Source of the DNA: Planctomycetota bacterium
Lineage (GTDB): Bacteria; Planctomycetota; Brocadiia; Brocadiales; Brocadiaceae
Direction: 5' to 3'
NCBI GenBank assembly: GCA_023261465.1
Contig: JAHFOW010000007.1
Span: 1 to 27,973, forward strand
Length of the DNA: 27,973 bases
Shown in pieces: positions 7,972 through 15,002 of the stretch (position 1 is its first letter; the number at the start of each line of letters is the position of its first letter). Below the pieces are notes generated by a model, which was not told the DNA's origin, searched no databases, and saw nothing but the letters and a program-made list of their open reading frames with translations. The translations under genes and the position numbers were made by a program.

Positions 7972-8487
7972 ATGAAAATACCAAAAAAACAAATACAAAA
8001 ACATTCAAGTGTTAAATCTACGCTGAGAATGACCCCTATAAGCCACAAAAAAGGCAAGGGGTTGCCGGAGACAGCCATTTGTAAGGAATGTAAGGCAGTT
8101 TATCATAGTAAAAAGTGGTTTCTCGATGAAAAACTCTACGAACAAAAGAAGGCGTTAAAGGATGTTCATGTGGTTATCTGCCCCGCATGTAAGAAAACTC
8201 AGGAGAATGTGCCCAACGGTATTGTAACCCTGAAAGGCGATTTCCTGAAGCAACACAAGGAGGAGATCATGAATCTCGTCCATAATGAGGATACCCGCTC
8301 AAAGCAATATAACCCTTTAAAAAGGATCATGAAGATTAATGAAAAGGGTGGTGAGGTTGAGATACAAACCACATCAGCCAAACTGGCGCAACGTATCGGG
8401 TCAATTTTGTTCAAGGCATACAGCGGGGAAGTGGAATACAAGAAACACGAAAACATGGAATTTATGCGTGTGGAATGGAGACGATAA
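7972..8487 (+). CDS. BCAM0308-like zinc-ribbon protein
   Basis: A 171-residue cytoplasmic protein of a conserved, functionally unassigned family. A basic N-terminal segment is followed by two CxxC pairs, C37/C40 in AICKECKAVYH and C70/C73 in VICPACKKTQ, which should bind one zinc ion. Then come the family-like stretch NGIVTLKGDFLKQHKEEIMNLVHNE, a central basic part (about 115-125) and a C-terminal alpha/beta region (TTSAKLAQRIGSILFKAYSG), similar to the family pattern as I remember it. The zinc ribbon recalls the NMD3 N-terminal ribbon, but an NMD3 role is not implied. The start is well supported: AAAGGAGAGG lies a few bases before the ATG. The gene is transcribed alone, followed by a strong hairpin. 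Confidence 0.75.
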   Translation: MKIPKKQIQKHSSVKSTLRMTPISHKKGKGLPETAICKECKAVYHSKKWFLDEKLYEQKKALKDVHVVICPACKKTQENVPNGIVTLKGDFLKQHKEEIMNLVHNEDTRSKQYNPLKRIMKINEKGGEVEIQTTSAKLAQRIGSILFKAYSGEVEYKKHENMEFMRVEWRR

Positions 8488-8519
8488 GTTAGGCCTACAG
8501 CGTTTTCTAGAACAATGTT

Positions 8520-8558
8520 TTCCCGATGGTTCAATCTTGTAGATAGAACCATCGGGAA
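8520..8558. terminator. Perfect 13-bp stem hairpin after the zinc-ribbon gene
   Basis: TTCCCGATGGTTC (8520-8532), 13-base loop, GAACCATCGGGAA (8546-8558). It lies 33 bp after the stop codon at 8487. A T-run follows neither arm directly, so it may be a transcript-stabilising or pausing hairpin, or a repeat, rather than a classic intrinsic terminator. Confidence 0.55.
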
Positions 8559-8717
8559 TGTCGAATAAAGAACATCGAATTACGAATGGAGTTTTAGTCC
8601 ATGTGTAATTTATTACCGTATCCTTAGAAGTAACAAACAAGTAGCCCGTCTCGAGGTTGGGAAGCCGGGAAGATTAAGACAAAATTCGTCGTTTCTCAAC
8701 CTCCGGATTTCAAACTT

Positions 8718-8738
8718 ACGTCTTGAGAAAAAAGACGT
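8718..8738 (+). other. Leader hairpin before the universal stress protein gene
   Basis: ACGTCTT (8718-8724), loop GAGAAAA, AAGACGT (8732-8738), followed by ATCTCATTTTT. The stem is perfect, and the downstream T-run begins 6 bases after it, about 40 bp before the start codon. It could be a weak terminator or an attenuator in the leader. The upstream sequence (8640-8700) holds a looser pair GAGGTTG/CAACCTC. No known riboswitch class is recognised here. Confidence 0.4.
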
Positions 8739-8781
8739 ATCTCATTTTTGCTATGATTCACCAGAGCGAGGAGTTGAATCT

Positions 8782-9246
8782 ATGATTAACATCGAAAGAA
8801 TTCTGTTTCCCACGGATTTTTCAGAATGTGCAAAACACGCCTTAAAGTATGCCCTTTCCTTCGCCACCGAGCGCAAGGCAAAACTGTATATCCTCCATGT
8901 AATCCCCAAACTGAACATCCCTGTTGGAACGGGCGGGATAACCTATCCGGTATCCAGAATATATGACGAAATGGAAAAGGATGCGGAGAAGAAGATTCAC
9001 CGCCTGGTACCCAAACGATTTCTTGAGCAGATAAAGATTGAGAATATTATTGTGCGAGGCACGCCATACCTTGAAATCATCAAGACGGCCAAAAAGTACG
9101 ATATCGATCTCATTGCTATTGCCACACACGGAAGAACAGGGATTGTTCATGCTATGCTGGGGAGTACGGCTGAAAAGGTAGTGAGAAAGGCGCCCTGTCC
9201 TGTATTATGTGTCAAACATCCTGAGCATGAGTTTGTATTACCGTAA
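8782..9246 (+). CDS. Universal stress protein (UspA family)
   Basis: A 154-residue single-domain Usp protein, a cytoplasmic nucleotide-binding alpha/beta fold linked to stress survival and metabolic adjustment. The N terminus (ERILFPTDFSECAKHALKYALSFA) and the C-terminal ATHGRTG...LGSTAEKVVRKAPCPVLCVK are typical. The ATP-binding signature G-2x-G-9x-G(S/T) is mostly present, with the first Gly replaced by Ala as in many ATP-binding members. A GAGGAG sequence precedes the ATG by about 8 bases. Only 3 bp separate its stop from the start of the S-adenosylmethionine synthetase gene, so the two are almost surely translated from one message. That link is unusual and hints that the Usp belongs with methionine/AdoMet metabolism here. 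Confidence 0.92.
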   Translation: MINIERILFPTDFSECAKHALKYALSFATERKAKLYILHVIPKLNIPVGTGGITYPVSRIYDEMEKDAEKKIHRLVPKRFLEQIKIENIIVRGTPYLEIIKTAKKYDIDLIAIATHGRTGIVHAMLGSTAEKVVRKAPCPVLCVKHPEHEFVLP

Positions 9247-9249
9247 TAT

Positions 9250-10431
9250 ATGGAAATAATTATTGAAAAATCGACGGACAAGCCTGTTCAGGAATCTGCC
9301 ATTGAGATTGTCGAACGCAAGGGACTGGGACATCCGGATACGTTATGTGACCGGGCTGCCGAAGAAGTGAGTATCGCCTTTTCCCGTTACTATCTGGAAA
9401 AATTTGGCAGGGTGTTCCACCATAATATTGATAAATGCCTCCTTGTCGGAGGACGTTCTGAGGTCTGTTTTGGCGGTGGCGAGGTAATTACCCCGTTACA
9501 GCTGATTATCGTGGGCCGGGCTGTGGAGGTTGTGGGAAGCAAAAAAGTACCGCTGGAAGAGATTGCCAGGGAAACGACTATTAAGTGGCTGGGAGAGAAG
9601 CTGCGATTTCTGGAACCAGAAAAAAATGTCCTGGTTGAAACAAAGATAAGAACCGGCAGCGTTGACCTGCGGGCAACCTTTGATAGTCTGGCGCCACTGG
9701 CAAATGATACCTCTATTGGCGTGGGTTTCTCGCCTATGACTGAAACCGAGTCATTAGTTTATCATATCGAATACTTCCTGAATTCCACGGAAGCAAAACA
9801 GAATTATCCCATGATTGGCGAGGACATCAAAATTATGGGGATACGCATATATGACAAAATAAAGCTCACGATTGCCATTGCCTTTGTTTCCCGGTATATT
9901 TCTTCAAAAAAGGAATATTTTGAAGTAAAGGCAAATTTGCTCGAATATATCCGGAACTTTGTAAGAAGCCGGACAAGTTGGGATGTCTCCATCGCTATCA
10001 ATGCGGCGGATAATTATGACAAGGATATTTGTTATCTAACGGTAACAGGGACAAGCGCCGAATGTGGCGATGATGGCCAGGTAGGCCGGGGAAACAGGGC
10101 GAATGGGCTGATTACGCCTTACCGTCCGATGACCCTGGAGGCTACAGCAGGGAAAAATCCTGTCACCCATACGGGCAAGCTTTACAATGTAGTCGCAAAC
10201 GAAATAACTCATGATATGACCCGTGACTCCCGGATTTCCGAGGCGGAGTGTTATCTGGTTAGTCAGATCGGGGTATCTATTACAGATCCTCAAATTGTCC
10301 ATGTGAAAATTCGTTCAGAACTTCCGGAAAAGGAGCTGGAAGAACTGTGCAGGGACATTATAAAGCGAAATCTTCAACAAATACCCCAGTTATGGGCTGG
10401 TATCTTAGAAAGACGATATTCGATGTTCTGA
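9250..10431 (+). CDS. mat: Archaeal-type methionine adenosyltransferase (S-adenosylmethionine synthetase)
   Basis: A 393-residue enzyme making S-adenosylmethionine from methionine and ATP. The sequence belongs to the archaeal MAT family, not to bacterial MetK. It begins with EIIIEKSTDKPVQESAIEIVERKGLGHPDT (GHPDT at 27-31), continues with HHNIDKCLLVGGRSEVCFGGGEVI and has the glycine-rich GRGNRANGLITPYRPM segment from about 279, followed by EATAGKNPVTHTGK. MetK-specific motifs are not seen. The length is normal for archaeal MAT, so the gene looks intact. It sits 3 bp after a universal stress protein gene and has no good Shine-Dalgarno sequence of its own, which suggests translational coupling. 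Bacterial genomes with this type are a minority and acquisition from archaea is one explanation. Whether the organism also carries metK cannot be seen here. Confidence 0.92.
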   Translation: MEIIIEKSTDKPVQESAIEIVERKGLGHPDTLCDRAAEEVSIAFSRYYLEKFGRVFHHNIDKCLLVGGRSEVCFGGGEVITPLQLIIVGRAVEVVGSKKVPLEEIARETTIKWLGEKLRFLEPEKNVLVETKIRTGSVDLRATFDSLAPLANDTSIGVGFSPMTETESLVYHIEYFLNSTEAKQNYPMIGEDIKIMGIRIYDKIKLTIAIAFVSRYISSKKEYFEVKANLLEYIRNFVRSRTSWDVSIAINAADNYDKDICYLTVTGTSAECGDDGQVGRGNRANGLITPYRPMTLEATAGKNPVTHTGKLYNVVANEITHDMTRDSRISEAECYLVSQIGVSITDPQIVHVKIRSELPEKELEELCRDIIKRNLQQIPQLWAGILERRYSMF

Positions 10432-10465
10432 AAATTCAAGAAAAGACTTTTTGCGCAGATACATA

Positions 10466-10491
10466 AGGGTTGCCCTACGAACCGCAAAACC
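10466..10491 (-). repeat. Truncated, inverted copy of the GCGGGTTTT-hairpin repeat
   Basis: The reverse complement of 10466-10491 matches 12875-12900 at 25 of 26 bases. Only one arm of the hairpin found at 12894-12910 is present here, so this is a half copy in opposite orientation. It lies in the 88-bp gap between the methionine adenosyltransferase gene and the next gene. Confidence 0.7.
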
Positions 10492-10519
10492 ACATAATTA
10501 AAATTCCTGAAATTAATAC

Positions 10520-11557
10520 ATGAATACTGATCCGGTCAAAGGTACCCTGATTTCCTTTCTCGTGGGGATTACAGAAATGAGTCCCGATGCGGAAGAAATT
10601 GTTGATATCAAAAAACTCAAAAGTTCTCCGTCGTACCCCGGCGTGCTCCCCAAGCAAATGATCGTTAAGGAGGAGAAGAGAACCATCGAAAACATGGCCG
10701 TTGATTTCCTGGTAAAGTTTTGTCCGCCGGGTGTTGTCATTGTAGAGGCATCTCTTGAACTGGAAAATATTTTAGATAGTAGTGTTTTTGATATTAAAGG
10801 AAATCTCATTGTCGAATGCCGGACCATTTTATGGGAATATCACTGCGACCCGTATTTTGACGAAGAATACACGGTATACTGTGTGTCAGACTATAGGGGC
10901 GACCCTGAGGTTGTTATTTCTCAACATAAAGATAGTATTGCAGGGCTTTTGAAGACGGAGCGGATACCTCTGGATGATGAGGAAATCGATGCAACGCTCA
11001 AATTTTATATTAAATATGCGAAAGATGATATAACGATCGTTGATTGGGACGGGGCGTTTGTATTTGATCCGCGAGGCGATTTTGCCAGCAATATTGAGCT
11101 TTTTCAGATTGCCAACCTTCATCTCTTGAAACTAAGGGTTTTGGAACAGGAACTGGAGGAACGACTGGAAACAGCTGCACGACTTTTACAAAGAACCACG
11201 GAGAGAAAGATACCGTGGCTCAAAACCCGGGAAATTAGACACGCCTTGCGTGAAATTATTCAGATACGTGCCGAATCCATCATGGAATTTGAAGCTACAG
11301 AACGTGATATTAAACTGATTGGAGATTGGTATTCTGCCCGATTATATGATCTGATGACCAAGAAACTTCACCTTGAGGCGTGGAGGGCAAATATTAACAA
11401 GGCCCTTGATGACCTGGAAGACATTTACAGTATGATCTCGGAAAACTTTTCCGTGTCATTTTCCACCACTCTTGAATTTATTATTGCCTTCGGCTGGTTT
11501 GTTTTGTTGATTGGGTATTTTGCATTGTTTTTTTTGGAAGTATTTCACAAAAGATAA
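10520..11557 (+). CDS. Membrane-anchored protein, RMD1/DUF155-like by architecture
   Basis: 345 residues with no family I can name with certainty. The N-terminal two thirds are a mixed alpha/beta region, including KDDITIVDWDGAFVFDP (about 168-184). A long helical stretch follows (about 188-312: ANLHLLKLRVLEQELEERLE and onward), predicted to form coiled coils. One clear C-terminal transmembrane helix lies at about 319-341 (EFIIAFGWFVLLIGYFALFFLEV). There is no signal peptide, so the bulk should be cytoplasmic with a tail anchor. This layout (N-terminal globular part, 'NLHLLELR'-type helix, C-terminal membrane helix) resembles the RMD1/DUF155 family of organellar and bacterial proteins, but the match is by layout and a few residues only. 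It follows the AdoMet synthetase gene after 88 bp and precedes an exported cupredoxin-like gene after 58 bp. Confidence 0.6.
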   Translation: MNTDPVKGTLISFLVGITEMSPDAEEIVDIKKLKSSPSYPGVLPKQMIVKEEKRTIENMAVDFLVKFCPPGVVIVEASLELENILDSSVFDIKGNLIVECRTILWEYHCDPYFDEEYTVYCVSDYRGDPEVVISQHKDSIAGLLKTERIPLDDEEIDATLKFYIKYAKDDITIVDWDGAFVFDPRGDFASNIELFQIANLHLLKLRVLEQELEERLETAARLLQRTTERKIPWLKTREIRHALREIIQIRAESIMEFEATERDIKLIGDWYSARLYDLMTKKLHLEAWRANINKALDDLEDIYSMISENFSVSFSTTLEFIIAFGWFVLLIGYFALFFLEVFHKR

Positions 11558-11615
11558 AAATTCATAATAATAAATCCTAAGCCGAAGGGTTATTTATAAG
11601 GAGAATCAGACATCA

Positions 11616-12251
11616 ATGTTTATGGACAATACAGGTACGACTATAAAAAAACTGACCGTTTTATTTACTGCACTATTTGTGATAACTTTCTCTGCTGCCC
11701 TGCATGTTTTTGCAGAAGAAAAGAGTGTCGGCAGCATTCAGGGGATCGTCAGGGCAAAAAAAGTCAAATATATTAAGGATTCTATTGTCTATGTCGAAAA
11801 TGTGCCGAATACGTATGAACCCCCAAAGGAACATGCCGTTATGGATCAAAAAAACATGGCCTTTATTCCCCATGTGCTGCCGTTGGTAAAAGGAACCACG
11901 GTTGACTTTCTCAACAGTGATATGGTTCAGCATAATATTTATTCTCCCGACGCCGTTGCAGATAATATGAATTTAGGCACCTGGCTTAAAGATGAAACAA
12001 GACCGTTTACCTTCAATAAATCAGGTATTGCCACCCTTCGTTGTAATGTGCATGTGGACATGTTCGCCTATGTCCTGGTATTACAAAATCCATACTTTGC
12101 ACGTGTCAATAATGACGGAAGCTTTTCTATTCCCAATGTGCCTGAAGGAAAATGCAGAGTAAAACTCTGGAACGAGCGACTCAAGGCAGCAGACCGGGAG
12201 GTTGAAGTCAAAGCAGGCGCACTGGTTGCCATAGAATTTGAATTAAAATAA
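11616..12251 (+). CDS. Exported cupredoxin-like (type 1 copper) protein with carboxypeptidase-regulatory-like tail
   Basis: A 211-residue secreted protein. Residues 1-33 form a signal peptide (KKLTVLFTALFVITFSAALHVFA, cleavage after A33). Residues about 75-158 look like a plastocyanin/amicyanin-type cupredoxin: VKGTTVDFLNSD, then H106 (VQHNIYSP), then C143, H146 and M149 in LRCNVHVDM, the Cys-x2-His-x2-Met spacing of amicyanin. All four type 1 copper ligands are thus present. The C-terminal part (about 164-211, NNDGSFSIPNVPEGKCRVKLW) resembles a carboxypeptidase-regulatory (beta-sandwich) domain. It probably carries one electron, or copper, in the periplasm or the anammoxosome side. AAGGAG precedes the ATG at 11616 by about 13 bases; an ATG at 11622 is also possible. 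Proteins of this layout are often labelled methylamine utilisation protein, which should not be taken as a function. Confidence 0.82.
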   Translation: MFMDNTGTTIKKLTVLFTALFVITFSAALHVFAEEKSVGSIQGIVRAKKVKYIKDSIVYVENVPNTYEPPKEHAVMDQKNMAFIPHVLPLVKGTTVDFLNSDMVQHNIYSPDAVADNMNLGTWLKDETRPFTFNKSGIATLRCNVHVDMFAYVLVLQNPYFARVNNDGSFSIPNVPEGKCRVKLWNERLKAADREVEVKAGALVAIEFELK

Positions 12252-12269
12252 TTTTGGTATTTTATTTAT

Positions 12270-12319
12270 GCGGGTTTTCAGAATATGCACAGATATAACT
12301 CAAACCTTCAGGTTTGAGT
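12270..12319. repeat. GCGGGTTTT-headed hairpin repeat, ACTCAAACC type
   Basis: Head GCGGGTTTT (12270-12278) is followed by the hairpin ACTCAAACC (12298-12306), loop TTCA, GGTTTGAGT (12311-12319), a perfect 9-bp stem. A second small hairpin, TTGAGTT (12346-12352) / AACTCAA (12362-12368), follows. It occupies the 138-bp gap between the cupredoxin-like and deaminase genes. Confidence 0.65.
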
Positions 12320-12389
12320 CTATGCAGGGTTTACGGCTTAAGGCCTTGAGTTGCAAAAGATAACTCAAAACAGGGCTTGATGGGTTACG

Positions 12390-12866
12390 ATGATACCGGT
12401 AGATGAAAGATTTATGAGACTTGCCATAAACAAGGCAAAAGAGGGCATTAAACGGGGACAAACGCCATTTGGCGCATGTATCGCAAGAAATAGAGAAGTT
12501 GTAACATGCGTTCATAACAGAGTCTGGGAAGACACGGATATAACCGGTCACGCAGAAATATGTGCCATCCGGGAGGCTTGCAGAAAATTGAATGCGGTAG
12601 ACTTGGCCGGTTGTGTTATTTACTCCACCTGTGAGCCATGTCCCATGTGCTTTAGTGCCTGCCACTGGGCAAAGATTTCAAAAATCGTTTATGGGGCAAG
12701 GATCGAAGATGCAAAAAAATTAGGGTTTAGCGAACTAACGATTTCAAATGATACCATGAAAAAATCAGGTAACAGTCCGATAGAAATCGTTGGAGATGTC
12801 CTGTGGGATGAAAATATAGAATTGTTTAGATTATGGTCTGAACAAGAAAATAAAAGAATCTACTGA
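12390..12866 (+). CDS. Nucleobase/nucleoside deaminase (guanine deaminase-like CDA fold)
   Basis: A 158-residue zinc-dependent deaminase of the cytidine deaminase-like fold. The zinc site is H54-A-E56 (TGHAEICAIREA) plus C84 and C87 in CEPCPMC, with E56 as the proton shuttle. TPFGACIARNREVV at 25-38 is the usual substrate-side strand. The C-terminal half (WAKISKIVYGARIEDAKKLGF and the ending LFRLWSEQENKRIY) resembles the GuaD-type guanine deaminases of Bacillus more than TadA, which acts on tRNA. The C terminus, which covers the partner active site in GuaD dimers, seems present. No Shine-Dalgarno sequence is evident before the ATG, and an upstream hairpin repeat separates it from the preceding gene. 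Substrate remains open: guanine deamination feeding purine salvage is most likely. Confidence 0.82.
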   Translation: MIPVDERFMRLAINKAKEGIKRGQTPFGACIARNREVVTCVHNRVWEDTDITGHAEICAIREACRKLNAVDLAGCVIYSTCEPCPMCFSACHWAKISKIVYGARIEDAKKLGFSELTISNDTMKKSGNSPIEIVGDVLWDENIELFRLWSEQENKRIY

Positions 12867-12871
12867 ATCAG

Positions 12872-12914
12872 GCGGGTTTTGCGGTTTGTAGGGCAACCCT
12901 TTAGGGTTGCTCTT
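12872..12914. repeat. GCGGGTTTT-headed hairpin repeat, GCAACCCT type, at a convergent gene end
   Basis: Head GCGGGTTTT (12872-12880) leads to a hairpin GCAACCCT-TT-AGGGTTGC (12894-12911 region) followed by TCTTTCT. It lies between the deaminase gene (+) and the pseudouridine synthase gene (-), so it could also act as a weak terminator for either strand. Positions 12875-12900 are 25 of 26 identical to the reverse complement of 10466-10491. Confidence 0.65.
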
Positions 12915-12977
12915 TCTACACGGCAGAAGCCTTACCCCACATGTGAACGTGAAACGAAAGTCACCTTAATATCTGAT

Positions 12978-13850
12978 TTAAATTTCCTTTTCCTTAAGTC
13001 CGAGATTTTTCAGGCATTGACGGAAATCTTCGGGTATATCTGCTGATATGGATACGGTCTTTTGCGTGTATGGATGGGTAAAAGCTATCTGGTATGAATG
13101 CAGCATCTGCCTTGCAACGTGTCTCAGGAGTGGATTATTGATTGGCTTGCAGTCGTATTCCCGTTCTCCAACGACAGGATGACCCACAGAAGCCAGATGT
13201 ATCCTGATTTGATGCGTCCTGCCCGTTTCAATCATTACTTCCAGATAGGAGGCAATAGTTCCTTTTTTTAAAGTCTTTACATGGGTTATGGCTTTTTGCC
13301 CTTGTATCGGGGTATTTATCGTAAAGGTTTGTTTTTCCACACGTCCCTGTGCAATTGTCCTGTAAACTTTTTCAACAAGATTGTTTTTAAACATGGACTT
13401 CATACGTTCAAAGGCATCCTTGTCCATTGCAAAGATAACAGCGCCTGATGTATCTCTGTCCAGCCGATGAACAGCCTGAATCTGGTTGTTTTTAAAGCGT
13501 TCCCTCAGATGCGATTCGAGACTGTCCGCACCATTCGTCAAAAGACAGGGAGGTTTTGAAACAATGAGATAAAAATCATCGTAAAACAGGACGTTAACTT
13601 CTTTATAGCCTGTTCCTTCATCTTTTGAAATGAAATTTAATGGTTCGGTATCTTCTATAGCGACTTCAACAATATCTCCTTTCTGCAATTGATACGAGGC
13701 AATCCAGACCCTTTTTTTATTCACAAAAACATGCCGCTTGTCGAGCAGTTGTTTTGCCTTATTTTTGGAGATGGTTAGCTTGTGGGCGATAAAATTGAGG
13801 AGTGTTTGTAAGCTGTTATGATGGGTAAGGGTAAATTTTCGAATAGGCAT
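12978..13850 (-). CDS. RluA-family RNA pseudouridine synthase
   Basis: A 290-residue enzyme isomerising uridine to pseudouridine in rRNA or tRNA. An S4-like RNA-binding domain spans about 12-70 (TISKNKAKQLLDKRHVFVN). The catalytic domain carries the RluA signature HRLDRDTSG at 128-136, with D131 as the catalytic aspartate, then KVYRTIAQG and the late motif TGRTHQIRIHLASVGHPVVGE. The length is normal. It is the last gene of a - strand run: ndk ends 11 bp upstream of its ATG, and no separate ribosome binding site is obvious. Which U is modified (RluC, RluD or TruC type) cannot be told from the sequence. Confidence 0.9.
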   Translation of the reverse strand: MPIRKFTLTHHNSLQTLLNFIAHKLTISKNKAKQLLDKRHVFVNKKRVWIASYQLQKGDIVEVAIEDTEPLNFISKDEGTGYKEVNVLFYDDFYLIVSKPPCLLTNGADSLESHLRERFKNNQIQAVHRLDRDTSGAVIFAMDKDAFERMKSMFKNNLVEKVYRTIAQGRVEKQTFTINTPIQGQKAITHVKTLKKGTIASYLEVMIETGRTHQIRIHLASVGHPVVGEREYDCKPINNPLLRHVARQMLHSYQIAFTHPYTQKTVSISADIPEDFRQCLKNLGLKEKEI

Positions 13851-13861
13851 TCGTATGTACT

Positions 13862-14332
13862 TTAGATGATTTCTCCTGCAGACATATCATAAATCCACGG
13901 TAAATCAGTCGGGGCATATTCAAAGAGTTCATCTTTTGTAAAGAAGATACCAATTTCTTTTTCAGCTGAAGCTGGCGAATCTGAGCCATGAATCAGATTA
14001 AAACGGTTGCTAAGTGCATAATCGCCGCGGATTGTGCCTGGTTCTGACCTTGAACCAAAGGTAGCGCCCATCATTTTACGGACAACTTCTATAGCATTCC
14101 TGCCTTTTAACGCCAAGACAATTACCGGAGCAGAGATTGTGTACCGGATCAGGGGTTCAAAGAAATCTTTGCCTTGATGGGCGGCGTAGTGCTTCCGCGC
14201 CATGGTTTCTGAAATTCTGGTCATTTTAAGCCCAATTGTCTGAAAACCTTTTTCTTCAAATCTCGAAATAATCTTTCCTGTCAAACGACGTTGAACACTA
14301 TCAGGTTTTAATATAATCAAGGTCTTTTCCAT
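13862..14332 (-). CDS. ndk: Nucleoside diphosphate kinase
   Basis: 156 residues; transfers the gamma phosphate from ATP to other (deoxy)nucleoside diphosphates through a phospho-histidine. The N terminus KTLIILKPDSV is typical, and the active site NLIHGSDSPASAEKEIGIFF places the catalytic histidine at H115. R86, T92 and R103-type nucleotide-binding residues are in the expected region (VVRKMMGATFGSRSEPGTIRGDYA). The protein is slightly longer than most bacterial Ndk because of a C-terminal extension (DELFEYAPTDLPWIYDMSAGEII). An AAAGGAA ribosome binding site lies within the last codons of the upstream DUF4416 gene, 7 bp away, which supports translational coupling. Confidence 0.96.
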   Translation of the reverse strand: MEKTLIILKPDSVQRRLTGKIISRFEEKGFQTIGLKMTRISETMARKHYAAHQGKDFFEPLIRYTISAPVIVLALKGRNAIEVVRKMMGATFGSRSEPGTIRGDYALSNRFNLIHGSDSPASAEKEIGIFFTKDELFEYAPTDLPWIYDMSAGEII

Positions 14333-14339
14333 AATAATG

Positions 14340-14885
14340 TTATTCCTTTACTTTCTTAAGTTTTTCAATGTAATGCTTCCTGACGAGAAGAAAGAAATCC
14401 TGATATGCCCGGCTTTTATAATCTGGAAACGTCCACGGGAATGATTCGTATTTCCCTCTCCGGTAGTTAAGGGTTACTTCTGCATAAATGCCATCCCGTA
14501 AATATATACGATGGGAAAAATCCTTTGTAGAGGCCAGGATAAGCCTGCTTAAATTTATATAACCAGGGTCAAGGTTAACGGGTCGCACGACAGCGTACTT
14601 TTTTGAAGAAACCAGCGTTTCTTCCAGGTGGTTTGTTTTTGCTTTAATCGTAGCGAGTTCGTCAGCCCCGATGAGTTTTTCAAAACTATAGAATTGACGC
14701 TGGATGCCCTGTCCCATTTCTTCGGTATAATAATCCGTAAAATGAAAGGGGAGTATAGCGCTTCGAAGGTCTATCATTCCAAAAAACCCTTCAAGGTCTC
14801 TTTCCATCTGGCTAAAAAGTTCCGGAATACTGGTTAAAATGCCGATAAGTAAATTTACCGGTTTTGGTTTGGAAATTTGTCCCAC
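14340..14885 (-). CDS. DUF4416 family protein
   Basis: A 181-residue protein of the uncharacterised DUF4416 family. Recognisable stretches are PVNLLIGILTS near the N terminus, PFHFTDYYTEEMG (about 46-58), RPVNLDPGYINLSRLILASTKDFSHRIYLRDGIYAEVTL (about 101-139) and the C-terminal FPWTFPDYKS. No catalytic motif is obvious and there is no signal peptide or membrane segment, so it is probably cytoplasmic. It sits between proS (117 bp upstream) and ndk (7 bp downstream) on the same strand. That suggests a housekeeping link to translation or nucleotide supply without defining a role. Confidence 0.85.
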   Translation of the reverse strand: MGQISKPKPVNLLIGILTSIPELFSQMERDLEGFFGMIDLRSAILPFHFTDYYTEEMGQGIQRQFYSFEKLIGADELATIKAKTNHLEETLVSSKKYAVVRPVNLDPGYINLSRLILASTKDFSHRIYLRDGIYAEVTLNYRRGKYESFPWTFPDYKSRAYQDFFLLVRKHYIEKLKKVKE

Positions 14886-14927
14886 GGCAGTTGAAATTTG
14901 TTCCCTACAGAAACCACAGATTTAACC

Positions 14928-14965
14928 GATTGCACAGATTATTTGATTTCGTAATCTATGCAATC
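14928..14965. repeat. Imperfect 15-bp hairpin between proS and the DUF4416 gene
   Basis: GATTGCACAGATTAT (14928-14942), 8-base loop, GTAATCTATGCAATC (14951-14965): 13 of 15 positions pair, plus one T-G wobble. The upstream CCACAGATT repeats the CACAGATT of the stem. It has the look of a scattered intergenic repeat. As no T-run follows in the - direction, it is unlikely to be an efficient terminator of proS. Confidence 0.5.
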
Positions 14966-15002
14966 TGTAGACTTTATAATATTACAGTTCTCCCGATTTA
15001 CG

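Noticed and set aside
8640..8760. Folded leader before the universal stress gene considered as a riboswitch, since AdoMet synthetase follows.
   Set aside because: I see no SAM-I/II/III/IV core, no conserved K-turn and no clear pseudoknot; only simple hairpins.
14928..14965. Hairpin after proS considered as an intrinsic terminator.
   Set aside because: No T-run in the - direction, AT-rich imperfect stem, and the CACAGATT repetition fits a scattered repeat better.
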